Below the pieces are notes generated by a model that saw nothing but the letters and a program-made list of their open reading frames with translations, was not told where the DNA came from and searched no databases. A stretch of DNA of 64,000 nt from Chitinophaga nivalis (GTDB lineage: Bacteria; Bacteroidota; Bacteroidia; Chitinophagales; Chitinophagaceae), in assembly GCF_025989125.1 (NCBI RefSeq), contig NZ_JAPDNR010000001.1, positions 3,206,301 through 3,270,300 on the forward strand. The letters run 5' to 3'. A program made the position numbers and the translations under genes. This document shows positions 9,481 to 19,073 of this stretch, in pieces. Every line of letters starts with the position of its first letter. Positions within the stretch are counted from its first letter, which is position 1.

Positions 9481-9618
9481 CTGTCGGTAAATGTTGTATC
9501 CCCTGTCTGATGGCTGTATGGGGCAACTTTGGTAATCCTTTTTGGGAAACCAATATCCGTTTATGTCAAAGCACCCGGGCATCTGCCGCTTAGATGGTGT
9601 TGCTGAACCATCGTCACC

Positions 9619-10278
9619 TTAACTCAACGCGCCATATCCGATGCCGGTAGAATTACCCAGGCCTACATTCCAGGCAAAAGCTATCTGTTCGGGGCTGCCG
9701 TTGATAATAACGGGACATATACTCACTTTGTTATGGATGTCCCGGTAAGTAGAGATCTTGGTTTTGGAGCCGGAAAAATGATCATCGAAACGTACGGCTA
9801 CACCCGTATGATCCAACCCCGCTACCTGCAGTTTTTTCTGCAGGGTTTCTGTCAGGTATTGACTACTCTCCGGATGTTCATAGGTAAAGTGTTTTACTTT
9901 CTCATTGATGGCTTTCCGTTTAATGAATACCGGGCTGGCTACCCATAGTTTTTCCTGTGAAGAAAATTGTCTGCCGGATACAATGTCCACTGCTGTTACC
10001 TGGCTGCCAAAGCATACCGCCGGATCTGCCGCTACTCCTTTGAGCAGTTGCCTGACGAGGGTTTCCTCATGCGCACTGAAAAAGAAAGAAGAGGTGGCCG
10101 TCAGGTTAAAACCAGTCGTGGTTTGCTGCAGGTTTTTGATCCAGGAGAAGGAATACAACGATAACTTCCCATGTTCATCATTATTCCCCAGCCATTTGTG
10201 TATCGCTCCTGTCAGGTATTGTTGATAATTAAATGGCAAGGATCGTTCGTTCCTGGATAATTTCAGGTAACAGCGCAT
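9619..10278 (-). CDS. cas6: CRISPR-associated endoribonuclease Cas6, solitary
   Basis: A 219-residue Cas6, the RNase that cuts CRISPR precursor RNA inside the repeat. The C-terminal glycine-rich loop GLGNSTGIGYG matches the family G-x-G-x5-G-x-G signature, and the N-terminus (MRCYLKLS, LPFNYQQYLTGAIHKWL) is the classic opening of the first ferredoxin-like domain. H27 and H36 are candidates for the catalytic histidine. Length is slightly short of the usual 220-260. No other cas gene, no array and no repeat-spacer pattern appears anywhere in the window, so this is an orphan that could act on arrays elsewhere in the genome. It is flanked by a hypothetical gene and a hybrid kinase gene. Confidence 0.9.
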   Translation of the reverse strand: MRCYLKLSRNERSLPFNYQQYLTGAIHKWLGNNDEHGKLSLYSFSWIKNLQQTTTGFNLTATSSFFFSAHEETLVRQLLKGVAADPAVCFGSQVTAVDIVSGRQFSSQEKLWVASPVFIKRKAINEKVKHFTYEHPESSQYLTETLQKKLQVAGLDHTGVAVRFDDHFSGSKTKISTYRDIHNKVSICPVIINGSPEQIAFAWNVGLGNSTGIGYGALS

Positions 10279-10379
10279 AAGTGATGATGGTTATTTAGGT
10301 TCACAGGTGTAAAAAATGGAGTGTAAAATACACTGCCTGCGCTGGCCAATGCGTTAATCGATTCTTAATAAATAAGTAT

Positions 10380-13349
10380 TCACAGCATTCCCGAAAGGGA
10401 TTGTTCCATACGGGTGATCTCCGCTTTTATTTCGCCGGTAGCTTGCTGCAGCAACAAACTGAGTTGTTGTATCCGCGTCTGCACGGTATGCATGTTTTGT
10501 TTTTCCATGGCATCTTTTTCGAGAGTGGCCAATAAGGAAGCAGCGACCGGAATACCCACCAGATTAACCCCTGATTTCATTTTATGTGCCAGGAATTTTA
10601 CTTCTTCCCATTGCTCTGTAGTAGCCGCCTGCTGCAATGCTGCGCAGTTGCCGGGTGTCTGCTCTGTAAAGGCAGACAAGGTTTCGATAATAAAGGTGGT
10701 TTCGTTATTCAACAGGGAGCGGATGTGTGAAAAATGCACGAGTACATTTTCGGGTAGTTGTCCTGTTGCTATTGGAAGGGAACTGTCTCCGGGCGTAGCG
10801 GCGCCGGTACTGAATAATATTTTGTGAAACAGGTCTTTCGGGGTAAATGGTTTGGTGAGATAATCATTCATGCCGGCCCGCAGGCATTTCTCTTTTTCTC
10901 CGGCAATAGCAGATGCCGTGATGGCGATGATCGGTGTTTTTACGCCCATCTCCCGTAGCAGCCGGGCGGCCTGATAGCCATCCATTTCCGGCATTTGGAT
11001 ATCCATGAGGATGCAATCATATTTTTTCTCCAGCACCTGTTTTAAGACAGACTTGCCGTTGGCTACAATGTCCACGGCTGCTCCGGCCTGTTCCAGTATT
11101 CGCTGTGCTACTTTCTGATTGATACTGTTGTCTTCTGCGAGTAACAGGTACGTGCCCTGCAATGAATTTTCGGCATCGCTGATTTTCAGATGGGTGGGAG
11201 CTACTTGTCCGGCTGGTAAGACAAAAGGTATCTCTACATAAAAAGTGGCGCCTTCGGTCAGCACGCTGCTGACGCCTATTTTGCCCCCATGCAGGGTGAT
11301 CAGCTCTTTGCAGATAGCCAGCCCGAGGCCGGTACCGCCATACTTACGGGTGGTAGCAGTACTGGATTGTGTAAAGCTTTCAAAGATGACATGCAGTTTG
11401 TCGGGAGGAATACCGATACCGGTATCTTTTACCTCCAGGAATACGGTAGCTGTAGTATTGGTTTCCTGCAGCAGGCGTGCCCGTAGCAATACGCTGCCCT
11501 GGGAAGTGAATTTCACGGCATTGTCCAGTAAATTGCTGATCACCTGGGCAATTCTTACCGGATCGCCGATCAGGTTTTCGGGGATGGCGGGATCTATGTC
11601 GCAGCCAAATCCGATCCCTTTTCTGGCAGCTACCTGCTGGGAGAGATAGGCCGCATGGAGCATAATTTTACGGAGATCTATACACGTAGCTTCCAGGTTG
11701 AGTTTACCAGACCGGATCCGGGAAAAGTCCAGTATATCATCGATCAGTACCAACAGGTGCTGGGAGCAGTCTTTAATGGTGTCTACATATTCCCGTTGTT
11801 CGGCACTGAGCAGGCTTTTGTCGAGCAGATAGGTCATCCCGGTAATACCATTGATAGGTGTCCTGATCTCATGACTCATATTGGCGAGAAATATTTCCTG
11901 TACCTTTTTGGCATCTTCTGCTATCTGTTTGGCTCCTTCCAGCTCTTTTTCATAAATAACCCGGTCGGTAATGTCCATGCCGATGCCGCCAATACCAAAC
12001 AACTGCTGTTCATTGTTGAGCAAGGGAAATTTGGTCAGCAGGTGGTGTCGCTGGTGACCGGCTACCGGCAGGATTTCTACTACATTGATGGATTGACGGC
12101 CCTGAATGACTTGTAAGTCGCTTTGTGCATAGGTATCGGCAATATGACCTGGTATGAGGTCACTGTCTTTTTTGCCGATGACCATGTCGCTGGAAAGTCC
12201 GGTACTAAGCTCAAACTGTTTGTTGATCATCAGGTATTTACCGTTGGTGTCTTTGATGAAAATAATGGAAGGGGAATGGTCCATGATAGCATTGAGCCGG
12301 TATTGGGTTTCCTTCTGAATCATTTCCAGCCGGGCCATTTCCAGGCGCATCTTTTTGTTTTCATCAATATCTTTTATAATGCCCTGAAAGCCGCGTATCT
12401 GGCCATTTTTCATGTCCAGGGTCGTATACATTTCAATCCATTTCAGGTCTCCTGATTTGGTACGTATCTGAAACTCCTGGGTGGTTTGTGCGATGCCTTG
12501 TCCGTGCTGATCACTGAAAAATACCCGTAGCTGCTCTGAGGTGGCATCGTCGAGCAACATGCTGGCGTGGTTATCGATCAGCTCTTTATTGCTGTAGCCA
12601 CTCATCTCCGATACCCGTTTATTGGCATAAATAAAATAGCCGCCCAGGTCTATAATAAACATCACCACCTGCATATCTTCCACTAGCTGCCGGTACCGGG
12701 CTTCACTGCTGCGCAGGGTATTTTCTCCGGCATCCCTGAATTGCATGATACGCCGTACATACAGCAGCAGGCCGCACAGCAGTAAAAAGAGGGTGATAAA
12801 GCCGGCCCAGGTAGTCCACAGGGCGTACCGGTTGTATAGCGCCTGTTGGCGGGTGGCCTGCTCCAGCTGTTGTCGGGTGTGGAGCAGCAAACGATTGGTA
12901 GCGGTATGGATGCTGTCGGTGAGTTGTTGTCGCTGTAATAGTTGCGGGGAGATAATATTGCTCCGGGGTTGTTGCAATTGCTGGTGATAGATTTCCTGTT
13001 GTTGGGTAACCAACCGGATGATCGTATGAATGAGGGCGGATGTTTCGTTTGCTTCGGGAACGGGTTGTGCCGCCGCTGTCAGGGCAGTATATATGGCCGC
13101 TGTTTGGGTAGGAGCGCCAGCGGTATATTGCCGGTTGCCAGTGAGCAGATAGTTGTCCAAACCAGCTTCCAAAGTGGAAATAGCGGTATTGGCAGTAAGC
13201 AGATAATGGATGCGTTGATAAGAGATGGTAATGGCCTGGTTAATGGTTGCTCCCTTGCGGTGGACATCATAAGCATAGTATCCAAAGAAGAAAGTAGACA
13301 GGGCAATGATTGCTACTATCAGCCCAACAGCCTTGTTTAATTGTTTCAT
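10380..13349 (-). CDS. hybrid sensor histidine kinase with PAS, REC and Hpt domains
   Basis: A 989-residue inner-membrane sensor. In order: transmembrane helix 7-25, an extracytoplasmic helical CHASE3-like domain 26-175, second transmembrane helix 178-198, PAS domain 215-335, PAS domain 345-465, a HisKA dimerisation domain with phospho-accepting H493 (NMSHEIRTPING), an HATPase_c domain (N606, GTGIGIP, GGTGLGLAIC), a receiver domain 732-850 with D783 (LMDIQMPEMDG) and K833, and a C-terminal Hpt domain with H922 (LAHKMKSG). The protein therefore carries a full His-Asp-His relay and needs only a final receiver elsewhere. No response regulator is adjacent. The input signal is unknown. Confidence 0.9.
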   Translation of the reverse strand: MKQLNKAVGLIVAIIALSTFFFGYYAYDVHRKGATINQAITISYQRIHYLLTANTAISTLEAGLDNYLLTGNRQYTAGAPTQTAAIYTALTAAAQPVPEANETSALIHTIIRLVTQQQEIYHQQLQQPRSNIISPQLLQRQQLTDSIHTATNRLLLHTRQQLEQATRQQALYNRYALWTTWAGFITLFLLLCGLLLYVRRIMQFRDAGENTLRSSEARYRQLVEDMQVVMFIIDLGGYFIYANKRVSEMSGYSNKELIDNHASMLLDDATSEQLRVFFSDQHGQGIAQTTQEFQIRTKSGDLKWIEMYTTLDMKNGQIRGFQGIIKDIDENKKMRLEMARLEMIQKETQYRLNAIMDHSPSIIFIKDTNGKYLMINKQFELSTGLSSDMVIGKKDSDLIPGHIADTYAQSDLQVIQGRQSINVVEILPVAGHQRHHLLTKFPLLNNEQQLFGIGGIGMDITDRVIYEKELEGAKQIAEDAKKVQEIFLANMSHEIRTPINGITGMTYLLDKSLLSAEQREYVDTIKDCSQHLLVLIDDILDFSRIRSGKLNLEATCIDLRKIMLHAAYLSQQVAARKGIGFGCDIDPAIPENLIGDPVRIAQVISNLLDNAVKFTSQGSVLLRARLLQETNTTATVFLEVKDTGIGIPPDKLHVIFESFTQSSTATTRKYGGTGLGLAICKELITLHGGKIGVSSVLTEGATFYVEIPFVLPAGQVAPTHLKISDAENSLQGTYLLLAEDNSINQKVAQRILEQAGAAVDIVANGKSVLKQVLEKKYDCILMDIQMPEMDGYQAARLLREMGVKTPIIAITASAIAGEKEKCLRAGMNDYLTKPFTPKDLFHKILFSTGAATPGDSSLPIATGQLPENVLVHFSHIRSLLNNETTFIIETLSAFTEQTPGNCAALQQAATTEQWEEVKFLAHKMKSGVNLVGIPVAASLLATLEKDAMEKQNMHTVQTRIQQLSLLLQQATGEIKAEITRMEQSLSGML

Positions 13350-13455
13350 GTGAGGGACGATTACGGGTCAAATTAACCTGGTCATCCGGTAGCAATTACG
13401 GATACTCAATATACGACTTAGAATTAAGATTTAAACATTACAGCTAAAGCATGAA

Positions 13456-13509
13456 ATATCCTGTAGCAATTATACAGCGTTATTATCTGCTGCAACTGCT
13501 ACAGGATAT
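13456..13509 (-). terminator. perfect 13-bp inverted repeat after lipoprotein gene
   Basis: The arms 13456-13468 and 13497-13509 are exact reverse complements with a 28-base loop. It lies just past the stop of the lipoprotein gene (13525, minus strand) and ahead of the hybrid kinase gene. A short T-rich stretch follows on the minus strand, which fits a transcript end, but the large loop is unusual. Confidence 0.5.
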
Positions 13510-13524
13510 ATTATACAGTAGATT

Positions 13525-14658
13525 TTATTTTGAATTCATACTGTTGATTAATGACAGCAAGTCCGATTGGGTTACTTCTACAAGATTGAAACTGATCGGA
13601 ACGAAGTTGGTACCCGTTGCAGGAGCAGGAATCACCACGTCTTTCTGTTCTGCATAGAGTTTCCCATTCAGGGCAGTGATGGCCAGGAAGGTTCCTGCCT
13701 GTCCAACCGGCACACTGTTCTGATAGCTCAGCAGTCCTGCTTTGCCAGGAGGAGGGGTAAATATTACATTATAGAATTTAATCAGTGAAGGAATGTTTTT
13801 CGGTTTGAAAAACAGCATGCTGGGTTCTTCTCCGCCGTAGCTGGTGCTGGTAGCCGGATTAAAGAAGTTGGTAAAATACCCCAGTACCGTTGTTTTAGGA
13901 TTGCCACCATTGTAAAGTGCATCGCAGTTTACCCAACGCAACAGGCTATCGAGCCGAAAGCTCAATGAACCGTTGGAGCTGTTGAACAAAGCAAACTGGT
14001 TATTGGGACCTGCATTCTGTCTCCATTCCACGCCTCTGTTAGCGCTGATCTGCTGTGTAATGGTGATGTATTGATTAATGAAATTGTAACCGCTCAGGGA
14101 AACCAGTATGGTTGTGTCGCCACCCCACATCGGTACTTCCCGGAAGTTACCGACAGGTTTCACCTGTTGTATCTGTACCACTATAGCGCTGTCTTTTTTT
14201 AACCGCAGGTCCTGTGTTCCCTGGGTAGCGCGAACAAAAAATTCACCATAGGTGTACAGCTGGCCGCCGGTAGTGGTGACAGTGGGTTTGTCTGCCAGAA
14301 TCATGTTGCTGACATCCCTGATTTCTTTAATGCTTACGGTAACAGGACCATAGACCGTAGCGCCACTGGCATCTATCAGGGAGTTAGGCGGGAGACGGTA
14401 ACGGGTACCTTTTTTGGAAACAATTTCTCCACCTTGCCGGGCATCGATGTTGTAGGTTTCAAACTGGGGTCCTTTACTTCTAAACAGTTCAGCCAATGAC
14501 TTGCCGTCAGGGTCCTGGCCGCCACCACGAAGCGTGCTGCCTGCCTTGGCAGCATCGACGTTGACTGCAGTGGTTTCTGTAGCATTTTTGCTGCAGGAGG
14601 AAATACAGCATGCCAGAAAAGCCGCATACATAACGGATCTTAGGGATAGTGTGCTCAT
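13525..14658 (-). CDS. exported lipoprotein of unknown function
   Basis: A 377-residue protein with a signal peptide ending in a lipobox (ISSC at about residue 21), so it should be a lipoprotein attached to the inner or outer membrane. After a Gly/Ala-rich linker comes a domain with the phrase GTRYRLPPNSLIDASGATVYGPVTVSI, seen in many Bacteroidota lipoproteins of unknown role, followed by predicted beta-rich sequence rich in Asn, Ser and aromatic residues. No enzyme motif was seen. It is transcribed toward the hybrid kinase gene but separated from it by an inverted repeat. The function remains open. Confidence 0.75.
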   Translation of the reverse strand: MSTLSLRSVMYAAFLACCISSCSKNATETTAVNVDAAKAGSTLRGGGQDPDGKSLAELFRSKGPQFETYNIDARQGGEIVSKKGTRYRLPPNSLIDASGATVYGPVTVSIKEIRDVSNMILADKPTVTTTGGQLYTYGEFFVRATQGTQDLRLKKDSAIVVQIQQVKPVGNFREVPMWGGDTTILVSLSGYNFINQYITITQQISANRGVEWRQNAGPNNQFALFNSSNGSLSFRLDSLLRWVNCDALYNGGNPKTTVLGYFTNFFNPATSTSYGGEEPSMLFFKPKNIPSLIKFYNVIFTPPPGKAGLLSYQNSVPVGQAGTFLAITALNGKLYAEQKDVVIPAPATGTNFVPISFNLVEVTQSDLLSLINSMNSK

Positions 14659-14867
14659 GTGTTTTGTTTTTGTTTATGGGATTTAGGTTGAATAAGTGTG
14701 CTCCTTAAATAATGTGCTGTTAGTCTGTGGCCAGGGGGAATGCTACTCAGAACGGAAGTTGTGACAGTGAACTACAATTATCAGCTAAGTTATCGGTAAG
14801 GCCTGAAATAGGACAACAGCCGGAGAAAAAATGACTGCATCTTTATATCATGCGGATGATTTTCTGA

Positions 14868-14899
14868 TTGTTATCTCCCGCAATAATCCGGTATTTTTG
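14868..14899 (+). promoter_or_regulatory. promoter of the SNF2 helicase gene
   Basis: TTG at 14868-14870 and TATTTTTG at 14892-14899 are 21 bases apart, a good fit to the Bacteroidota sigma-A consensus. The predicted start of transcription falls almost on the ATG at 14905, so the mRNA would be leaderless or nearly so. Confidence 0.5.
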
Positions 14900-14904
14900 T
14901 TCCT

Positions 14905-17900
14905 ATGGTGAATGCGACTCCCTTATTGGAACAATATGCAGCAAAAGAACCGGAAGTAAGACGGGTAGTGGATGTACTGACAATATACCTGTATCCGCTG
15001 GAACATCATACGCTGACAGATGCGCTGCGGCGGCTCACGGATATTACGACAGCCAGGGTGACCGTCATACTACAGGAGTTGATGACCGATAAACTGGTGG
15101 TGAAAAATGTGGCCGGCAGCTATGGGCTATCGCCGGTACTGGGGCTGGCATTATTTCCGGAGGTCATTAAAAATCCACACTATACAACTATATTGGAAGG
15201 CGCCCGCCGCCCTGCCTACGCCTTTTACAGTATCAACGCCCGTTTACAGGAGCTGCAGCAGTTGCTGGTTGCCTATTTTACCGGCGACCGTTCCTTGCTG
15301 GGATTACCCATCCGGAAAATAGGACTGGAGGTAGATGAATACCAGCCGGTATTATCCTATTTGCTGTACTTCCCGGTTTATCATGCCCTGTTGCAGCTGT
15401 TCAGTGAAGAGAGTATGCAGCGTATCCTGGCATATGCCGGTAAATATCACCTGTTGCAATTGCCGCCGGTAGCAGCGCTGCTGGATTTTCAACGGCAACA
15501 GCAGTTTGTGATTCCGGAACTGGCGTTGTTGCAGGGGGATTTCGCCCCACCGCCGGCAGATGATAGTGCCGCCATGCATTTTATACATGGTATCCGCCTG
15601 TTGTATAGCCGCGAACAGGATAAAGCATATACTGCTTTTCAGCAAGGCCTCAAACGGCAGCGGGTATACGATAAGAAAAGCAAGTTGCCGCAATCGCCGT
15701 TTTTTGCCTTTTATTACGCCTTCTCCCTGGCTGTATTGCCGGCTGAGAAAGGTAATCCCCTGATTACAGGTATTATGAGCGCCCATGAACGGAAACTATT
15801 GCCGGAGATAACCCCGGCGATAGCCCTGTTATACTTACACGCGGGTAAAAAAGAAAAGGCGGAACAGGTATTACAGCTCCTGCTCGAGCGGCAGGAGAGC
15901 CACCTGCTGAGTTTCCTGGCTATCCTGTGTCTGCAGCTGCTGCATCCCAAAAGTAAGTTGCTGCGTACCTTTCACGGAGAGGCTGGCCGCTTGTTGTCAT
16001 TGACACTGCGACATCACTACCGGTTACTGGCCTACGAATATTTATATTTATTCCGCGACGAACACTACCTGGGATATAAAGAAGAGATGGAGCAGATCCG
16101 GAAAATAACCGGATACGATCCCGCTTTTGCGCTGCTGGAGCTGGTGCCCGACTGGGAACGACTATTGAATACCTTGCTGACCACTCACCAGCCGGCTAAA
16201 GGAAAAGAAAAAGAGCAACCGGTATACCGGCTGATTTACCTGATAGATTTCGATCATTACACCATTCTGCCCGTACAGCAAACGGCACAGGGGAATAGCT
16301 GGAGTACCGGCCGGAATGTAGCCCTGAAAAAACTGAAAGAAGGGAAGGTGGAAGGCATGACAACGCAGGATAGCCGCATTGCCGCTACGATACAGAAAAA
16401 CCATTACTTTAATCATGATGGCGAATCTTTTTCTTTTGACAGTACGGTGTGGGAGACGATTGCCGGTCATCCGCTGCTGTTTGCTGCAGATGCCCCAGGT
16501 ATATCCGTGGAAATCGTAAAAGACCGCCCGGAATTACAGGTGCAGCAAACAGACCGGGGATATGTATTCAGCTCCAATATAGCAGACTTTATCAGTGAGA
16601 CGGTATTCATCCGGGAAAGCCCGGTGCGGATGAAGGTCATTCCGTTGACAGCGCCGCAACGTAAAGTGTTGCAGACACTGGAGCAGGTATCCTTTGTACC
16701 GCCGGGGGGCAAGGAAAAACTATTACAGGTATTGCAAAGTGTAGGCGCTCACCTCACCATTCATTCGGATGTAGGGAGCAGCCAGACAGCCATCCCAAAA
16801 AGAGCGGGAGATGCCCGTATCGTGGTGCAGCTGTTGCCATTGGGAGAGGGGCTGAAAGCTACCTTTTTTGTGAAGCCTTTTACGGCCGATCCTCCTTATT
16901 GCCAACCGGGTACCGGCGCTAAAAATGTGTATGGCATCAGCAACGGGGAACGGTGTCAGGCAGTACGTGACCTGGCCAAAGAAGCCGCTAACCTGACGGA
17001 AATATGGAATCTGGTACAGGCGGTAGTGCCGCAGGAGCTGGCCGGGAATACCCTTGTTTTTGAAGATCCCCTCGATTGTCTGCAGCTGTTGGAGATCATC
17101 CTGGAAAATGCATCGCTGATACGGGCCGAGTGGCCGGAAGGAGAACGGTATAAAGTAAGCCGCCAGGCCGGTTTCCCGGAGCTGCATGTGACGCTGCGGG
17201 AAAAAGATCACTGGTTTACCTGCGAAGGTACGCTGCAGGCAGATGAAGCCACCGTATTGTCCCTGAAAGAACTGCTGGATACTACCCGTACCGTAAAGCA
17301 ACGGTTTGTGGCGTTGCATAACGGGGAGTTTGTGGCGCTGACGGCCGACTTACGGAAACGGCTAAACGAATTATCTGCTTTTGCCACCATAGACCGGGAC
17401 GATATCCGGGTACATCCGCTGGCAGGGCCGGCGCTCGAAGACTTATTGCAGCATGCAGGCAGTTCCCGTACCGATGCAGCCTGGCAGGCATTTGAGGCCG
17501 TCCGGAAAGAAGCCATGCGTATATCACCGCAGGTACCTGTTACCCTGCAAACTACTTTACGGCCATACCAGGAAGAAGGGTTCCGCTGGATGGCCTATCT
17601 GGCGGCATGGGGCGCCGGCGCCTGTCTGGCGGATGATATGGGACTGGGAAAAACCATACAGGCCATTGCCTTATTGTTGTATCGGGCGGAACAAGGCGCG
17701 GCCCTGGTCATCTGTCCCGCTTCTGTTATGCCCAACTGGACCAATGAGCTGGCACGTTTTGCGCCTTCACTTCGCGTGGTATACCTGCACAACGGTAAAC
17801 GAAAAGCAGTCATCGATGCGGCGGGTCCGTTTGACATTGTGATTACTACCTACGGACTGCTGCAGTCGGAAGAACGGTTGCTGGCCGGTGTAAAATGGAC

Positions 17901-18927
17901 AACGGTGGTGCTGGATGAAGCACACACCATTAAAAACTTCCAGACGAAGACATCTAAGGCGGCCATGTCGCTGCAGGCCGGATTTAAATTGATGCTAACG
18001 GGCACGCCTATACAAAATCACATGAGCGAGATATGGAACCTGTTTAACTTCCTCAACCCGGGGTTATTAGGGTCGCTCGATCATTTTAATAAACAGTTTG
18101 TGTTTCCCTCTACCCGTAATCCGGAGAGTAGTGTAAAACAACACCTGAAAAAGTTATTGGCGCCGTTTCTGTTACGCCGTACCAAAACCGCTGTACTGGA
18201 TGAACTGCCGCCTAAAACAGAAATCATTAAGCTGGTAGATTTATCCGGCGAAGAGGCGGCCTTCTACGAAGCTTTGCGCCGGAAAGCCATTGAAAATATT
18301 CAGTCTTACGACAAGAACATGGCCCAGCAGCATATCCGGGCACTGGCAGAAATCAGCAAGCTACGGATGGCAGCTTGTCATCCGCAGCTGATCGATCCGG
18401 AAATCACCATTCCTGCTGCCAAAATGCAGGTATTCGCCACCATTGTACAGGAACTGGTAGAGAACAATCACCGTGCCCTGGTATTCAGTCAGTTTGTGCG
18501 GCACCTGGACCTGGTGCGGGAAACCCTTGATGAGCTGGGGATTACCTACCTGTATCTCGACGGTAGTACCCCGCTGGGACAAAGAGAAAAACTGGTGAAA
18601 GACTTCCAGGGAGGAAAAGGACAACTGTTTCTCATTAGCCTGAAAGCCGGTGGGCTGGGGCTGAACCTGACCGCGGCGGATTATGTGATACATATGGACC
18701 CCTGGTGGAATCCTGCTATTGAAGAACAAGCTTCCGACCGCGCCTACCGGATCGGACAAACAAGACCCGTGACGATTTACCGGTTGGTGGCACGGCATAC
18801 CATCGAAGAAAAAATACTGCAGTTACACAACAATAAACGGGATCTGGCAGACCAGCTCCTGGAAGGCGCCGATCAGTCGGCGAGGCTGAATGCCGCGCAG
18901 TTACTGGAACTCATGGCAGAGGGATGA
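14905..18927 (+). CDS. SNF2-family DEAD/DEAH box helicase
   Basis: A 1340-residue ATP-dependent DNA translocase of the SNF2/RapA type. The ATPase core occupies about 870-1320: Walker A DDMGLGKTIQ around 911-920, Walker B DEAH at about 1004-1007, motif III LTGTPIQN, and the C-terminal helicase lobe with LFLISLKAGGLGLNLTAADYVIHMDPWWNP and RAYRIGQ. The 870 residues before it contain no domain I can name; residues 30-80 could form a winged helix, and the rest is leucine- and glutamine-rich. The family remodels or strips DNA-bound proteins, for example recycling RNA polymerase, but the partner here is unknown. It is a single-gene unit. Confidence 0.88.
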   Translation: MVNATPLLEQYAAKEPEVRRVVDVLTIYLYPLEHHTLTDALRRLTDITTARVTVILQELMTDKLVVKNVAGSYGLSPVLGLALFPEVIKNPHYTTILEGARRPAYAFYSINARLQELQQLLVAYFTGDRSLLGLPIRKIGLEVDEYQPVLSYLLYFPVYHALLQLFSEESMQRILAYAGKYHLLQLPPVAALLDFQRQQQFVIPELALLQGDFAPPPADDSAAMHFIHGIRLLYSREQDKAYTAFQQGLKRQRVYDKKSKLPQSPFFAFYYAFSLAVLPAEKGNPLITGIMSAHERKLLPEITPAIALLYLHAGKKEKAEQVLQLLLERQESHLLSFLAILCLQLLHPKSKLLRTFHGEAGRLLSLTLRHHYRLLAYEYLYLFRDEHYLGYKEEMEQIRKITGYDPAFALLELVPDWERLLNTLLTTHQPAKGKEKEQPVYRLIYLIDFDHYTILPVQQTAQGNSWSTGRNVALKKLKEGKVEGMTTQDSRIAATIQKNHYFNHDGESFSFDSTVWETIAGHPLLFAADAPGISVEIVKDRPELQVQQTDRGYVFSSNIADFISETVFIRESPVRMKVIPLTAPQRKVLQTLEQVSFVPPGGKEKLLQVLQSVGAHLTIHSDVGSSQTAIPKRAGDARIVVQLLPLGEGLKATFFVKPFTADPPYCQPGTGAKNVYGISNGERCQAVRDLAKEAANLTEIWNLVQAVVPQELAGNTLVFEDPLDCLQLLEIILENASLIRAEWPEGERYKVSRQAGFPELHVTLREKDHWFTCEGTLQADEATVLSLKELLDTTRTVKQRFVALHNGEFVALTADLRKRLNELSAFATIDRDDIRVHPLAGPALEDLLQHAGSSRTDAAWQAFEAVRKEAMRISPQVPVTLQTTLRPYQEEGFRWMAYLAAWGAGACLADDMGLGKTIQAIALLLYRAEQGAALVICPASVMPNWTNELARFAPSLRVVYLHNGKRKAVIDAAGPFDIVITTYGLLQSEERLLAGVKWTTVVLDEAHTIKNFQTKTSKAAMSLQAGFKLMLTGTPIQNHMSEIWNLFNFLNPGLLGSLDHFNKQFVFPSTRNPESSVKQHLKKLLAPFLLRRTKTAVLDELPPKTEIIKLVDLSGEEAAFYEALRRKAIENIQSYDKNMAQQHIRALAEISKLRMAACHPQLIDPEITIPAAKMQVFATIVQELVENNHRALVFSQFVRHLDLVRETLDELGITYLYLDGSTPLGQREKLVKDFQGGKGQLFLISLKAGGLGLNLTAADYVIHMDPWWNPAIEEQASDRAYRIGQTRPVTIYRLVARHTIEEKILQLHNNKRDLADQLLEGADQSARLNAAQLLELMAEG

Positions 18928-19073
18928 GTGCGGTTACCATGCAGTCAAGTGCTTACATGACAAGAAATGTCATGTTTTAACAGATGTTTATCAGCTGCAT
19001 AAATTGCTTTATACCTTTATTTTTAGAATTTTAACCCTATTCATATTTCATCTTTAACCTGTAGCACGTGATA

